Positions 11,750 through 24,200 of a stretch of DNA of 64,000 bases are shown in pieces (the first letter of the stretch is position 1; every line of letters begins with the position of its first letter). A program made the position numbers and the translations under genes. The DNA comes from Phytoseiulus persimilis (taxonomy: Eukaryota; Arthropoda; Arachnida; Mesostigmata; Phytoseiidae): NCBI GenBank assembly GCA_037576195.1, contig CM075102.1:29074745-29138744 (forward strand). Direction: 5' to 3'. The notes beneath the pieces are model-generated. The model made no database searches. It had not been told where the DNA came from and saw only the letters and a list, made by a program, of their open reading frames with translations.

Positions 11750-14299
11750 TTCCTGAGCTCACGCAGCTCGCTTCCGAGAGTCAAGACCGAAAGGCTCTTC
11801 CGGAATGATGATTCTACGAGTGTTCGACATAGAGGCGTTTGCCAGGGCTGACTCGCCGCTGACAGCAGCCGCTCCTTTCAGCTCTTCCATGCGCTTGGTC
11901 AGAGAATCAACAGAGATCCCTCTAACCTCTGGAAAAAGACACTTTCGGATAGTTCAGGCCATCATTGGATCAACTATTTCTTTTACTTGCCGAGAAAGAG
12001 CTGAGGAGAATCCAACCGGTCTAGGAGAGGTCGACGAGGTGGAGTGGGAAGTCTGTCGGAGAAATTTATTATATCTCTGCAGACGTCTGACCTTTTTCGA
12101 GACCCTACCACTCCGCTCCCTTCTTCTGTTCGCCTAGCACATCAAATCATCGCTTCCGAAGGTTGTGGGAAGGAAGTTCGAAAACTAAAGGAGATGTATC
12201 CTAGTTCGAACGGCGGATGTTCCATTTGTCTCTCGAATATTCCCCCTCGAGCCCCACCGCCGAAGGGGGGACTTGACGCCTGTGCCATAAACTCTCCCAT
12301 CATTGAAGAGCTCGTTGATGGGCCTCGCTGGGAAGAGCACGGTGGAGCAACAACTCCGTCAGTCATTCAGATGGGGTCGCTGAGTGATTGTTTGTTGTGC
12401 CTAAAAGACCGCTAGCCTGCACGGGGAACGTGCTCTTGACGAGTTTGATGGAGCCCGCATACATACGTACGTTCGGACCGGCTTGGACAGATCTGATGCT
12501 CGATGTCGATTTGATGGATACGCGAGAAAGACACACTGTGTGTTTGGTGGTCATGACTTCATGAAGCAGAGTAATCCCGAGTATATTATGCAGCAAGCAA
12601 AGCGTCTCGTTTTCCCTCCTTCCGACTCGTTCGCTACTTCCCTCGGATGCTGGCTGAGCCGGCCGCGTCGTCCGGTTGGTCAATATATCACTTGCTGTAA
12701 TGAAGGACAAAAACATTCATTTGACCAAACACAAATACATCCCGCATGAAGAGCACGTTCTCACGGAACCACCACCACCCACACCCCTGGCCTACATGGA
12801 TTTGAGGCTGGTGAAAGATTTAGTGGACTTGACAGGTGCCGTGCTCGGTGCGGAACACAGAAACAACATACTCAGGAGAAGGCGGATTTTATCGCGCTCA
12901 GCACCAGCGTGTTAAGTTCCCTTTTATGCGGGGTAAAAGAGCGTATAAAACGAGCGATTGTTTCCTTGCGGGGTTTTGGGGCGAGGATTTGGGTCGAGAA
13001 TCCGCCCTCCTCGTCGGGATCCCTTTCCTCGCTGCGCTGAACGAGAAGGAGGACGGAAGTTCTACAACTGCAAATTGAGCAGAGAATCCAAATCAGATTT
13101 GAGATTCTTTTCTTTCGCCTCGTCTCCCGCTTCGTCCGACCGACTTCGCCGCTCCAGATACCCTGCAACGAACTCCCCGCCGTGGATCCAGCTTCAACAC
13201 TTCCTCCACTCGGAGGACCGCGGCACCGTCTGAAAAAGCATAAAATTTGCTCCTTCTTTCATCGCGTTCGAATGTAATAATTTGGCTGGTGGGGGCTCAA
13301 GATAAGGACTCGTTTACTCAATTCAGTTTCGGAGTCCGCTCCGTTCCCGAGATACGAGGTTCGGAAGAGGAGCGCTTCCTGACGATTCCGTTATCAGAGC
13401 AACCAATGATTTGATTGATAGGAAGGGTGCGATGATACAACTAGACCTGAGATAGGATTCATCAGCTATGATATCAAGGAAAAACTCCGTCTCCATGTTT
13501 TTCCTCCGCCGCAACGATTTCGAGTTTGTGCTCGTTCCGGAATGGAAGTCGCGATCGGTTCTGAGGCGGGTAGCGTTACATTTAACAAAGAAGAGATCCG
13601 GGAACTTTGTCTCTAATTTTTTTCGTCAACCATAGTCCGTATAATATCACGAGTTGGACACAACTTGGACACGAGTTGGACACAAGGCGGGAACTTCCAC
13701 AACAGCCATTTCAGGGAATCAACACATGAGAGTCTCGTGCGAACTATAATAAACCATCTTGTATGTTGTGAGCAACACTACAAGTTACTGCAGCTTAACC
13801 TCGCGGTGCGTCTCCTGTGAGGAGGCGTTGGCGAGTCGGGTATGGGAACAGCTTTTCGGGACTTCAGAAGTAAGCAAAAATACTGGAGAACGAGCGAAAG
13901 TAGAGGGACTATTCGCGCGAGTCAGAACCTATTTTTGTCAACAAAGAATGAGCGTTCTGAGATCACAACTTGTTGAGGTGCGAGAAGGAGACTTCGCAGG
14001 CTCCAGCATCCAACTTCCTACGAACGCAATCCATGCATGAAGGTGATCGATGCTGCCTGGGAACGCTTACAGCTGGCAACCATCGTTTGGAGCAGTCGTT
14101 TTCTGAAATATCCCAGTGCAAATAATCAGGTGCGCACCTCTCTGTCAGACTGCCATTCCGACAAGCTGTACTTTTCTGTGAACGTTGGAACTTCCAATAC
14201 GGACTCGTTGAGCCTTTAAATGGTTACGCGGAGACTGAGCTCGACGCTTTAGTTGGAAATACTCGATCGGAGCCTTTTCGCGTCATACTTCGGAATATT
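11750..14299. other. Interval upstream of the channel pair, no gene seen
   Basis: This must contain the distal channel gene's promoter, on its left edge. A TATAAAA lies at about 12951 on the plus strand but no convincing coding exon follows it. ORFs of 90-123 codons occur on both strands (for example near 12.0-12.4 kb plus and 12.4-12.7 kb minus) without family features or clean splice context. Around 13.65 kb there is a short local tandem of GAGTTGGACAC-like words. Confidence 0.4.
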
Positions 14300-14305
14300 A
14301 TTCTG

Positions 14306-14311
14306 TTTATT
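14306..14311 (-). terminator. Possible poly(A) signal of the PRRT-like gene
   Basis: AATAAA on the minus strand about 780 nt after the stop of the 1,035-residue gene, implying a long 3' UTR. A CT-rich microsatellite (14717-14743) lies inside that UTR. I see no nearer canonical hexamer. Confidence 0.35.
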
Positions 14312-14716
14312 TACAAATCCTCATGGTAAATACAATGTCAAGCACTTGTTCCGATTTGGCACATGGTATTACAGGTATTGATGCTGGTGTTTTTACTATT
14401 TAACTCCCATAAGGATAATCGCGCGTGACACCGGAGTCAGACCTTTGCCAATCGTATCTGAGAAGAGAATGATTCTGTGTCTCCGGTTCAACGGAACGGA
14501 AGCTAATACCTTGGCCAGACAAGATTCGCCCTGCTGGCGCTTGTTCTAGCTCTAGATGGGATTCTGTGTCGCTCGTTCTGGACGTTTCGAAAGTGGAATT
14601 TCTGACCATTTCGTCTGACCCCTGTGCGCGGCGACAGGAACGTTCTTCGGAAATCATCGTTTGTCGCCTGTTGATTTGATCATACACGGGTCTTAGAATA
14701 GAGTTTCTAGACATTC

Positions 14717-14743
14717 CCCTCTTTCCCTCTCTCTCTCTCTCTC
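14717..14743. repeat. CT microsatellite
   Basis: An imperfect run of CT dinucleotides preceded by CCCTCTTT. It probably lies in the 3' UTR of the neighbouring minus-strand gene. Confidence 0.8.
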
Positions 14744-15091
14744 GTTCAAGACTAGGGGTGCACGTCGGGAAAAATATAAGAGCTTCATTCGCATTCGAAT
14801 CCATGGCACCGAGTTGCACTTTTCCGGGCGCCGGGTCTCACTTGTTTACACTTGGTATTTATACATATTCAGTCATGTAAAAACGATCAACAACATTTTA
14901 CAATTTCGCACAATTCTCGATTGACCCTACCGACTCCAACTACTAGAGTTCAACACAGGCACGGTTTTTGCTCGAGGGCTCCAACTTGCGGGATCACTAC
15001 GCAAGAAGGAATGGTTCAGAGAGTCGCTGGCGTGTCCGCTGAGCGCTAGCTCGCGGAGTGCGGGTAGGTTTAAACGAAACGGTGGTACATT

Positions 15092-18000
15092 TTACGTGCA
15101 CAAGGGTTCGGTTTGGCAGGCGCTGTCGCAGAGCACGGAGCTCCTTTGGGAGTTCTCTTCGACTAGCAGTCCGCTGTCTCCGTGCTGTAGACTGCTGGAG
15201 AGATTTTCATGGTCCACCGATGCCAAAACGTCGGCAGATTTGGCCGCACGGAGTCGTTGGCTCTTGTCTAGGCTGGCGCAATCGGCGCCAAAGTACGTGA
15301 CGCACTCATCGGCGCTCTCGAGGGGCGCGTAGGATTTGTTCGATAGAGAAAACGTTGAATTGATGCGGTTGAGGAAGCTGCGCGACGCCCGCTTCAGACT
15401 GTTGAACGAATTGTGAATGATGTGCAGATCCCCGGCGGGACTTTCGTCAGAAGGTGACATGTGGAGGTCGAGGTAGACGGCGGAGTCTGGCGTTATGTCC
15501 TCGTCCGCGGTGTTGCCGATAACACGACTTTGAGTTGGATGCGTGCCCACAACGCCAGACGGGGCCAGATCCAGGCTCATCTTGTGCACAGATGGGGGTT
15601 GTTGATGGGCTGATTCTTGTTGCAAGTGCTGTAGATGGTGGTTTTTCTGAGGGTTCTTCTGATTTACGTGCTGGTGGTGGTGGTGCGGCTGCGGGTGCTC
15701 TAGGGTTTCCTCACTACGCGCGCCGTCGAGCCGCGCGACGCCTGCCTTCCGGCAGGAGGATCTCGCGCTTACTATGGGGGAAATGCTACGCGGCTCCTCG
15801 CTCGAGGTCAGGACCCTCTCTCGACGAATTTCTTCCTGGATCCGATCGTACTCTTCGAAGAATCTCTTGCGATCTTCCTGCTGACTGCTCCGCTTCAGGT
15901 GACGTTCCTGTTCGTGGCGTACGAGCCGCTCCATGAACTCTCGTTGGGCCGCCACAGCCTGAGTGTGATCAAGGTGGGGATTCGAGTTCAGGAAAAAGGC
16001 CACGTCGAAGCTGTTGGCCGCCGACTCGCTACTGCAGGTGCTGCCGGCCATCGTCCTCCGGTGATGATGTGGTACGAAGTCGGCGCCGCTTTGGCCCAAC
16101 GACGAGAGCTGGTCGCTCGAAACGTCGATCGAGTTATCGAGACTGGAGCAGTGGCTGCGTTTGAAGCGGGGGAAGAAAGGAGAATTCAGGAGCATTGCGT
16201 CCTCTTCGGTGATTGAGTGCACCCTGGAACCCATTTGTGCCCGAATCGACTCGTCATCGCCTTCGCGGTCCTCGACGGCCACGTGATTCAGTTGAGCGGC
16301 TTCCGGAAGTTGCGGGGGAGCACTTCGTCTGAGCTTGTCTCGGAACAGCATCGTCGAATGTCTCTGACTGCTTTCGACGGTGGAATTCGTCGCGAACTTC
16401 GACTGCCTGCCCGACCCGAGCGAGCTCAAAGCTTGGATGGGATGCGAGAGGAGCGAGTTCCGCGCATGGGATCTGTTCGTGGCGTTCTCCTCGGACCGAC
16501 CGTGCTGGAACGTCAGAGGAGCCGTGGTTTGGCCTCGACTCCAGGCATTGTGGCTCCTGTTCGTGGCCGCTCCGGCGGCGCCATCGGCCACGTTGGAGAA
16601 GTCAAGCGACGTATTGAAGTTCTCGTTGCGGAAGCCGTACGCGATATCCGAACACGACTCGTAATTGTGGACGACGTCGTTCCGCTTGCAGCAGCTCAAG
16701 ATGCAGCGGCCGGTCGACTGCTGCTCGGTCGATTCCTCGTCTCTCGGCGGATCGTTTTCCGACTGCAGCGTGCTGTAGGTTATCAAAACGCTGACGGTGG
16801 CCTCGAGCATACGCAGGATCAGCTGATAGCTCCACCAAGGCCACGGGTCGGCGGCGAGGCGTCGCCTGCTCGTGGCGAAAATATTCAGTACGGCTATCAT
16901 ACCGTACAAGGTGAGCCCGTTTATGGCGAGCAGCAGGACGACATTTATGAGGGTGATTCGCACGACGACACAGAGCGTCGGACGTGGAAGCCTCTGTGGA
17001 AGATCCGCCCCCTCGATATGTAATTTGGTAAAAGTGGCTCTCAAGCTTTCGCCGTGTTTCCTCACGGCGGCCCGCTGAACTTTTTTGAAGACACTCAGAA
17101 AGCACCCACACATCAACAAAGTCCACACTACGAAGCTCAGAGTTGGAACCAGTTCTATGAGCTTCCACTCGGGCGGCACTAATCCTGCGATGGAGACGAC
17201 ACCGGTTCCCGCGATGAAGAACAGGAAGTACGCGGAAGCGACGACACTCGAGCTCCCGCACAAGCCCGAATCCATCCGAACACCAGTGACGCTCAGGAGT
17301 GTTGTGAAGACCACAGCGAAGCTCGCCGCTATGCAAAGCAAGGGCAAGTCCTTCAGGCCCGGGAGGATTTCGCCTCGATACGTCCGGTTTGCGTTGTAGG
17401 GATCCACGAGCAGGAATGTCGCTCGAAGGGAGCACGCTGTCAGCATGAGAAAGGTGACGCACATGAAACGGCCCTTTGGCATCAGCAGAACCGCTGAGGA
17501 AAACAGTTTTGAAAGCAGTTGCCACAGGTTGACAACGGCGAGGAAGGTGAAAATGCCTCCGGCACAGTAGATATGGAGAGGCCAATATTTGCCCCATTCC
17601 AAGCGGGCGTTTTTGAAATCGGGTTCTTGCGGTGCTTGGATCCGTACTCCCCAGAATGAAAACGCATCGTCCAAGTGGTGCTTCGCGTCGCTCGTCCACT
17701 GTCGTTGCTTATCTGGAAGGTGGGCCCAAGTTGTTTGGGACTCCTGTTGGGGTGAGTCGTTCTGAGGACCCTCGGTCGGAATCGTAATTGGCTTCGACTT
17801 GACTTTCCGTCTTTTGGGCTTCTCCTCCGGCGGCCTCCTGGTGATGAGTTCGACGTGCCCGACCCCACTGTTGGCTTTCGGCGAGGGGTCCCTGGCTGTC
17901 GGCGTGGACCACGTCACCGTTGTCGTTGTTTGGGTCACATTTTCCGTAGGAGAGGTCGACTCGTCAGCCAGCTGCGGAGTGCTCTCATTGCGTTCCGGTG

Positions 18001-18199
18001 ATAGATTTTGAGTCGATGAGGAAGATCGCGTTGGTGAAGGCTTCGGATGGAGAACGTGTGCGTGATTGAGGGTCACCGCAGCGACAGGGCTCTCGGTGAC
18101 GTGAGCCGCCCATTCCGCGTGCACGTTCGTGACGTTTTTCGCCTCGGTCGAAACGAAAACGGCAAGGATGACAAGGAGCAGATGTTCTCTCGAAGGCAT
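15092..18199 (-). CDS. Seven-helix transmembrane protein, PRRT3/PRRT4-like
   Basis: A single uninterrupted frame of 1,035 codons. The first true ATG (18199) starts MPSREHLLLVILAVFVSTEA, a signal peptide. The frame also runs back through a GTG two codons earlier, which I do not use. Residues about 20-190 are Ser/Thr/Pro-rich with N-glycosylation sequons and a basic KPKRRKVKSK patch. The membrane core holds helices at about 205-229, 245-265, 285-306, 319-341, 347-371, 409-441 and 455-475, with WGKYWPLHIYCAGG leading into the first. This arrangement and the disordered ectodomain recall vertebrate proline-rich transmembrane proteins 3/4, whose biochemical role is poorly defined. Residues about 480-1035 form a long Ser/His/Gln-rich cytoplasmic tail ending ACQTEPLCT. 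A pyrimidine-rich acceptor (TTTGTTTCAG) ends at 18263, 63 nt before the ATG, suggesting a 5' UTR intron. The family match is from memory of its topology, not a search. Confidence 0.85.
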   Translation of the reverse strand: MPSREHLLLVILAVFVSTEAKNVTNVHAEWAAHVTESPVAAVTLNHAHVLHPKPSPTRSSSSTQNLSPERNESTPQLADESTSPTENVTQTTTTVTWSTPTARDPSPKANSGVGHVELITRRPPEEKPKRRKVKSKPITIPTEGPQNDSPQQESQTTWAHLPDKQRQWTSDAKHHLDDAFSFWGVRIQAPQEPDFKNARLEWGKYWPLHIYCAGGIFTFLAVVNLWQLLSKLFSSAVLLMPKGRFMCVTFLMLTACSLRATFLLVDPYNANRTYRGEILPGLKDLPLLCIAASFAVVFTTLLSVTGVRMDSGLCGSSSVVASAYFLFFIAGTGVVSIAGLVPPEWKLIELVPTLSFVVWTLLMCGCFLSVFKKVQRAAVRKHGESLRATFTKLHIEGADLPQRLPRPTLCVVVRITLINVVLLLAINGLTLYGMIAVLNIFATSRRRLAADPWPWWSYQLILRMLEATVSVLITYSTLQSENDPPRDEESTEQQSTGRCILSCCKRNDVVHNYESCSDIAYGFRNENFNTSLDFSNVADGAAGAATNRSHNAWSRGQTTAPLTFQHGRSEENATNRSHARNSLLSHPIQALSSLGSGRQSKFATNSTVESSQRHSTMLFRDKLRRSAPPQLPEAAQLNHVAVEDREGDDESIRAQMGSRVHSITEEDAMLLNSPFFPRFKRSHCSSLDNSIDVSSDQLSSLGQSGADFVPHHHRRTMAGSTCSSESAANSFDVAFFLNSNPHLDHTQAVAAQREFMERLVRHEQERHLKRSSQQEDRKRFFEEYDRIQEEIRRERVLTSSEEPRSISPIVSARSSCRKAGVARLDGARSEETLEHPQPHHHHQHVNQKNPQKNHHLQHLQQESAHQQPPSVHKMSLDLAPSGVVGTHPTQSRVIGNTADEDITPDSAVYLDLHMSPSDESPAGDLHIIHNSFNSLKRASRSFLNRINSTFSLSNKSYAPLESADECVTYFGADCASLDKSQRLRAAKSADVLASVDHENLSSSLQHGDSGLLVEENSQRSSVLCDSACQTEPLCT

Positions 18200-18262
18200 C
18201 GTCACTCAGTCCGAACGGCGTGTGCTACTGGTGGTGCTGCTGTCCGCGACGGAATCATCTTC
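18200..18262 (-). other. Probable 5' UTR exon end of the PRRT-like gene
   Basis: On the minus strand TTTGTTTCAG precedes a 63-nt leader that contains an in-frame TGA just before the start codon. The acceptor implies an upstream noncoding exon somewhere beyond 18.3 kb. I could not place its donor. Confidence 0.45.
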
Positions 18263-21200
18263 CTGAAACAAAGATAGAACCACTGAGCATTGCGAAAATC
18301 GATTGTGGCTAGACGTCATCGATCGCAGCGTTGATGGAGCACGCGAACCGCCATCAGGGGAGAACTTTCTGTCTCTTGCAACCCTGTTGGCCGACATGAC
18401 AAGCGTTGTTTCAATCGGTCAAAAACAAGCCACGCGAAATTTCGTCTGCGGGAGAGGACAGGTTCGGGCGTGCCCAGCACCCAAGAGAAACCCAGTCGAG
18501 AGATTGGATTCGGAGCGGGAAGACACAGAAGGAACCTCGGTCGGGGATTTCGCGCGGACGAAATCTCCGGTTCGCGAGGATGGAAGTCGCGAAGAATCTT
18601 TCGATCGTCTGTCGGTTGCTTCCTCGTGCGCGCCGGCAGCAAGATTTTTTCTTTTTGAAGATGATACTCTCGCAGGAATCCACAGCGCCTAGTTTTTGTT
18701 CTGCTCTTCGTTCTCAGCACCGCATCCGCCCCTCGCAGCCAGTTCCTTGAAGGAGCCCGCGCTCAATAAAAACCAAAGACATGAATAATAGTCGAAGCTG
18801 CAAAAGTGATGATGATGATTATAGCGGTAGGGTCCATCATCATCGTCAAATCATCGTTTGCAGGAGGAACCGGATGTAAATTTATCCGCCGGATCATCCG
18901 GGCGATGGAGATGGTGAGGACTCTCTATGTGTCATGGACAACGAGCGCCTCGTGGAGAGAATCTCAGTTCCGATAAGGAACCACCCCGACCCGGGCGGCC
19001 GAGACCAACTCCCCACCTCAAGGCGTCGTCGTTGGCGCAGTGGTTCTGTGCGGAGTACTCCATGAGTCCTGCCCGGCGCGGGAGCAAGCTGTGCAGCTGA
19101 TGCTCGAATGGCCTCGACGCGAACTGATCAGGAGGATTGCTCCGGGAAGAATGAATCCCAATCAAAAGCTGACAGTGAACAAGCAGCATCGAAGAAGGGG
19201 CGGTTTAGGGAGCCTGGACTGATATCATTAGAGGACTAGTCATTTCTGCTAGCCCCTGCTGTCACTGCCAATCCCGTCAAATCACGAAAGCGAATTCCAC
19301 GCCGAAGATACATCAAAAGAGCCGGGGGGTCGGGCGGACTTCTCACTGATCGGGATGAACATTTAGCCAAGTTGGCGGGACCCACGGAATTCCATAACCG
19401 ACCATATAAATAGTTTGGCTGCAGGGAGAGGCCCTGGGAGATTTCCATTTATCCCAACACAACCGTGGCCGTCTCGTGGGGCAAACGAGCTCGGCACTCC
19501 TTGCGTTTCGATGTTTTGTGAGCCCTCACCGAGGGAACCGCTGGGCACAGAAAGTCCTCCCCCCCTCCAATCCCCCCGTGAGAGAGGCTGCCCGGAGGAG
19601 TCTCAGCATGAGACAGTGTTTCTCTCGATTTGAGTCGCCTCGACATCGATTCCCTCGAACGCTTACTCGGATCCCGCGAGCGACCACCAGAGGACTCTCG
19701 AGCGAGGCCGCTCCGGAACTAGGGGCCTTGCTAGCGAGGCCACCGATGACCAGGAGGCCTGCTGCGTATCATCATAACCTAATTAGGCGATATCTCTTCC
19801 GCTCGGTTGCTTCAGGGCTTGCACCGGGCTCGCCCGTCATCCTCACCGAAATACAGAGCATCGAGCGACGGAGATGAAGTAGATTGACAGAAAGCGGAAA
19901 ACGGACAAGTTCCCGAAAAAAGGGCTCGGGTCCTTCGAGATCTCGGCCGAGAAGAAAAGTTTGTCCCATACCTCTTGCAACAACGATCATTGAGGAGCTA
20001 CGAGGGAAGAGAGCCGTTCTCAGGATCTCGAACTTCACTCAACCCACCAGGACCTGAATTGGATTTCAGTTGTCGCGTCAACATCGCCACCACTGCTGTC
20101 TCGAGCAGCGCAAATACAACACGAAGGAAGATTCCCTGCATTCCTGGAGGCAGTCGTAGCAACCGGGATTTGCTATTCGATGCTCACTCTCCGTCGGCTT
20201 GGTGATGGGATTTCTTCTCCTGAGGCTTGAGTCGCAGTTCATAAAACAAATCCCTCGCCGGGAGCTTCCTTGGTGGTCACGCCGCACCCTCCCTGCTCAA
20301 TGGGTTGCGATGCGAGCGCCGTCCAGGACATCGCTCGAGTGTGCGACAAAATATTACTCCGTCGAATACACGCAAATCCTGGCGCACGGGTCTCCCGCTC
20401 GCGTTGTTGGCAACGGTCGCTCATGTGAGGTTTCTCCTGAGGGGGCAATACAATGCCCGTTAATGCCTAAGCAAACGCGGCCGTCCGGGCGACCAGCTGA
20501 ACGGACTGGGCGAACACGAACTTAGCATTAGGAGAGCAAATAAAATAATGGCACCACGCGGTGAGAGCCGGAGTACGGTGGGAAAATCGAAGAAGGAGAT
20601 TCACTGTGGGAGCTGTTGCCAGCTCACGTAACATGGAAGGAGCCTCTCCAGGCATCATGTCCTCCGCGAACACGCTCGTTCCGACGGAGGCCGAACCGAA
20701 CGTTGGCGTCACCGCGGAGGCTGTCCGTCTACGAACACCGTATATCGGCCATCCAAACGTGACCACTGAGAAACTACGTGAATATCGCTCTCCATGGCCG
20801 CATCAACTAGGGGAACTCTAATAGTTGCTCGCGGAGCCGTCGGAGGCAGGTAAAGTTGAAGTGGCCACAGTCTATCGGAGTGGCAATGAGTCCCCCGGCG
20901 GCGAAACATAGGACATCAAAATCCCGCGTCGGAGTCGAGTCGAGGGCGCCGCGGACAGGTTTCCGGAACAGTCGAAAAAACGAACGCTCTACGACGGTAG
21001 GAACCGGCTAATCACTTGAAAGGAGGGCGTTCAGTTGACCGAGCGGAACTTCCCCGCAGTCGAATCTACAAGACTCGTGGGAGCCTCTTCGAGATACAGA
21101 ATCGTTCGCCACTCCGGATCCGCAACAAGGCTCATGTTCATGGATTCTGTGATGTCCGGAATTCAGCCAGGCCTGAGCGGTCCACGGTTCGGTTTTCCGC

Positions 21201-24200
21201 CTCGACTTTTTCGCTTCACCCCCTATCGCTGCCAGGAGTTTCCACAAAGTCTGAGATCAACGCATTCCGACCGAGCGAGTCGCTGCGGCAGTCGCAGTCC
21301 CCACCGGACTCCGGAAACAATGTCTTGCCTCAGCAGGCCAACGGTTCTCCATCTCGGTGGGCCAGGGCCCGAAAAGAGTCAAGAACCGCTGGTCCAACCT
21401 GTGGCTGAGAGAAACGTTGTTCGGTGAGAGGAAGAAGATGAGCAATTTTCCGTCGCAATAGCCAACTGAGGCGGCGAACCCGCAGGCGGGCCGTCGGCAT
21501 CCACCGATGAGGTCTCCCCACCCGGAATGCGGCTGCGAGTGACAGCGACGACTCCGTTCGTGAATTCTTGGTTTTTGGCTCATTGCGTTCCGCTCCATCA
21601 TTCGTTAACATCGGCGTGGCAACGTGGCCTAATGCGACTTCCCGGCCGCTGTTGTTACGGGAAGCGCTGCATCAGAAACTCTTCATCACAGGGGCCTCGC
21701 GTCATTAGCGCGGACTGGCTGGCTCTCGTGCCCGGCGTCCTGCCTCCTTCTTCACCCTCTCGAGACAATTACGACGATCACGTCCATCCTCGACTAGCGT
21801 TCCCGCAGAGTTTCTCAGCGATGCGTGCATGAATGGGTTCATCTGGCGATTTCGGAGCTTTTGTGGAATACTGGCAGCGCTCTCGAGTTCGCATTCGGTC
21901 GGCCTCGCTGCTGAACAGTCGGAGCTCTCCTCACTCGGATGAATCGTCAACAGCGAGGTCTGGACTTCGACTTAGCGATAGACTCGTCGCAGGGCTGACA
22001 CCCTCGGCTCTCGGAAGTCAACAGGATACGGCTTTCTGAGAAGGCTTATCTGCCTATGAATATGAAACATATAATCTTCCCTGATTAGTGGGATTTCCTC
22101 CCGGTGCGGTTTCCTGCCCCATCGGCTCGGTTGACGAGCCGGCAGAGGCGTCTTCGTCCTCGGAGGGAAGTTGGATTTTTCGTCCTCAGCTCCTCCGATG
22201 CGAACACCGACCGCCCGATCGCGTATGGACGCTGCCGAAAGTGGCCCTCGTGAATGACCTGGAGCGTGACTCTGTTCGTTATCGTCAGAAGGCGAGCCCG
22301 ATGAGGACCGAAAAGGAGAGACGAAAACCAGCGTCGCGATAGAACATCAGAGACCACCATTGGCCGTCACGCAGGAACCATTTGGACTCCATTGTGGTAC
22401 TCGTTTGGCCCTCGGCACGGAGATAGCGGCCGCGCGCACCGCCATCGACGGCCGCAACTACAAGAATCCTCTCTCCTCGCCCTGCGGCGGAGACTCCTCT
22501 TGCGATTCTCCGATTGTTTGGCCAAGAACACAACATACTAGATAACGAACCCTTCTATTAGGCTTGTCGACTGGCGGACGAGGGAGAAAAAACAGCATCG
22601 TCGGCCGACTTTCCTGCGCGAAGAAAGTTGTTACGGATGTCTTGCTCTCGCCTCAAGCTTCTCCTGCAGTTTGATTGTTTCTCCCTCGGGGTTCATGGGC
22701 AGTCGAACTCAGAGCGCGCCCATCGGTCTATGAGTGGAGAGAACCGCGAATTCGGTAATGAATTAAGTCTTTGGTTGACTGTAGACTGCTGATGGAATAT
22801 GTCGGACACTCATTCGATCGATCACTCAATCGGAGTACCTGGGAGGCAACCAAACACGGGAACAGAATGACATCTGCGGCTCGACGGCCAGGAGATCAGT
22901 TACTCGAGTGCTTTCACTCTCCTTGCCGTCATTGTTAACGTCACGCAGAGATCCTGCACATAACGCTTTGACGAGCGACTCAGAAAAGCGCTGATGGCAA
23001 TATCATCCATCAAAAAAGGGAAAAAACTTGTTTTGGCGCTCCTCGACATGACAATCGCTCCGACCGCGGCGGCTTATGGATACGCTCATCTGGTTGCAGC
23101 TCCGCAGCCGCGAAACGGAAGAGTGGCATCGAGTCGGACCGACTTCCATGAAACGTGTAGCGAATACTCGGGCTGCGTCACACTGCCGCAAATCGGCTAG
23201 AACACCCAGTGACCGACTCGACGTTCTTCCATCGAGGAGGTTCGAAAGCGCTCTTCCTTGAAAGGGACCGACAAACAAAGGAAATTGGTCGAATGAAGAG
23301 CATGAAGGCGGCAGAGGTGAAGCCGTAGTGCTTCGACATTTGTGCGATGAAAACAGTCCGCTGGAGGGAAGTAAATCGCCCCAAGAGACTCGCGATCACC
23401 ATGTTTACTGTTTGACTCGATCATTCCACGACTTCTCATGGGGTTGCGGGGAGCTTTGTAAAGAATGCCACAAGACCGAGAGTAAATTTCCGAGCCCCGT
23501 AGCAGGACATACTCTTCAAGTGTTCCATAAACCTGTGAAATGGAAATGCTCACGCTGAACACGACGTTTCAAATAGAAACTCAGCTGTGACACCCGTCGA
23601 CGCCGGAGACGTGAGTGGAATCAGCGGATGACCTTGTTATTAAAGCTATTGTATGCTCCTAATTGACGCTGTAACAAGAATTCAGTTCCGCATGGGCGAC
23701 GCTCTCTGCCCGGCTTGCTCCTTATCTAATTAGGAGAACAAGTTCTCGTTTTTCACCTTCGCCGTTCCAGTGGTTCTCCCTATAATCAGCTTGTTGCATC
23801 TACGATTCCGTCCGCTGTTCCCCGATCTCTAGAACGAGTGCCGACTTCGACGCGGTCAGTGAACGGTGATCATCGATGCGTTAACTGACTTCAGTCTCGT
23901 CGGGTCACGTGATCGTACGCTTCCAATGTGTCCTCTCATCATCACCGAGTCAGGAATTCACTCTTGGAGATATGTACGCGAAAAAACTCTCGGAAGGCCT
24001 CCGAGCTCGATGAGACTGCGTCGGCGTGTCTGGCTCCGACAATGAGACGGTTTGAGCAACTCATATTTCGATCCCTCTCGGCCGGAGAGATATCCGTCGA
24101 TCTTTACAATGCCGAGTCTGGCGAGCACAGCCGTTCCCTCAGATCGCCGCCGAGCAGACCGCCGGCTCGGTGCGTGGGGGGAGGTAGCGGCGGCTCTCCG

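Noticed and set aside
15535..17023. Plus-strand ORFs of 133 and 268 codons
   Set aside because: Antisense shadows of the PRRT-like gene, whose minus frame carries signal peptide and seven helices.
16602..17699. 365-codon minus-strand ORF in another frame of the same gene
   Set aside because: Overlaps the membrane core out of frame and is basic, low-complexity and helix-free.
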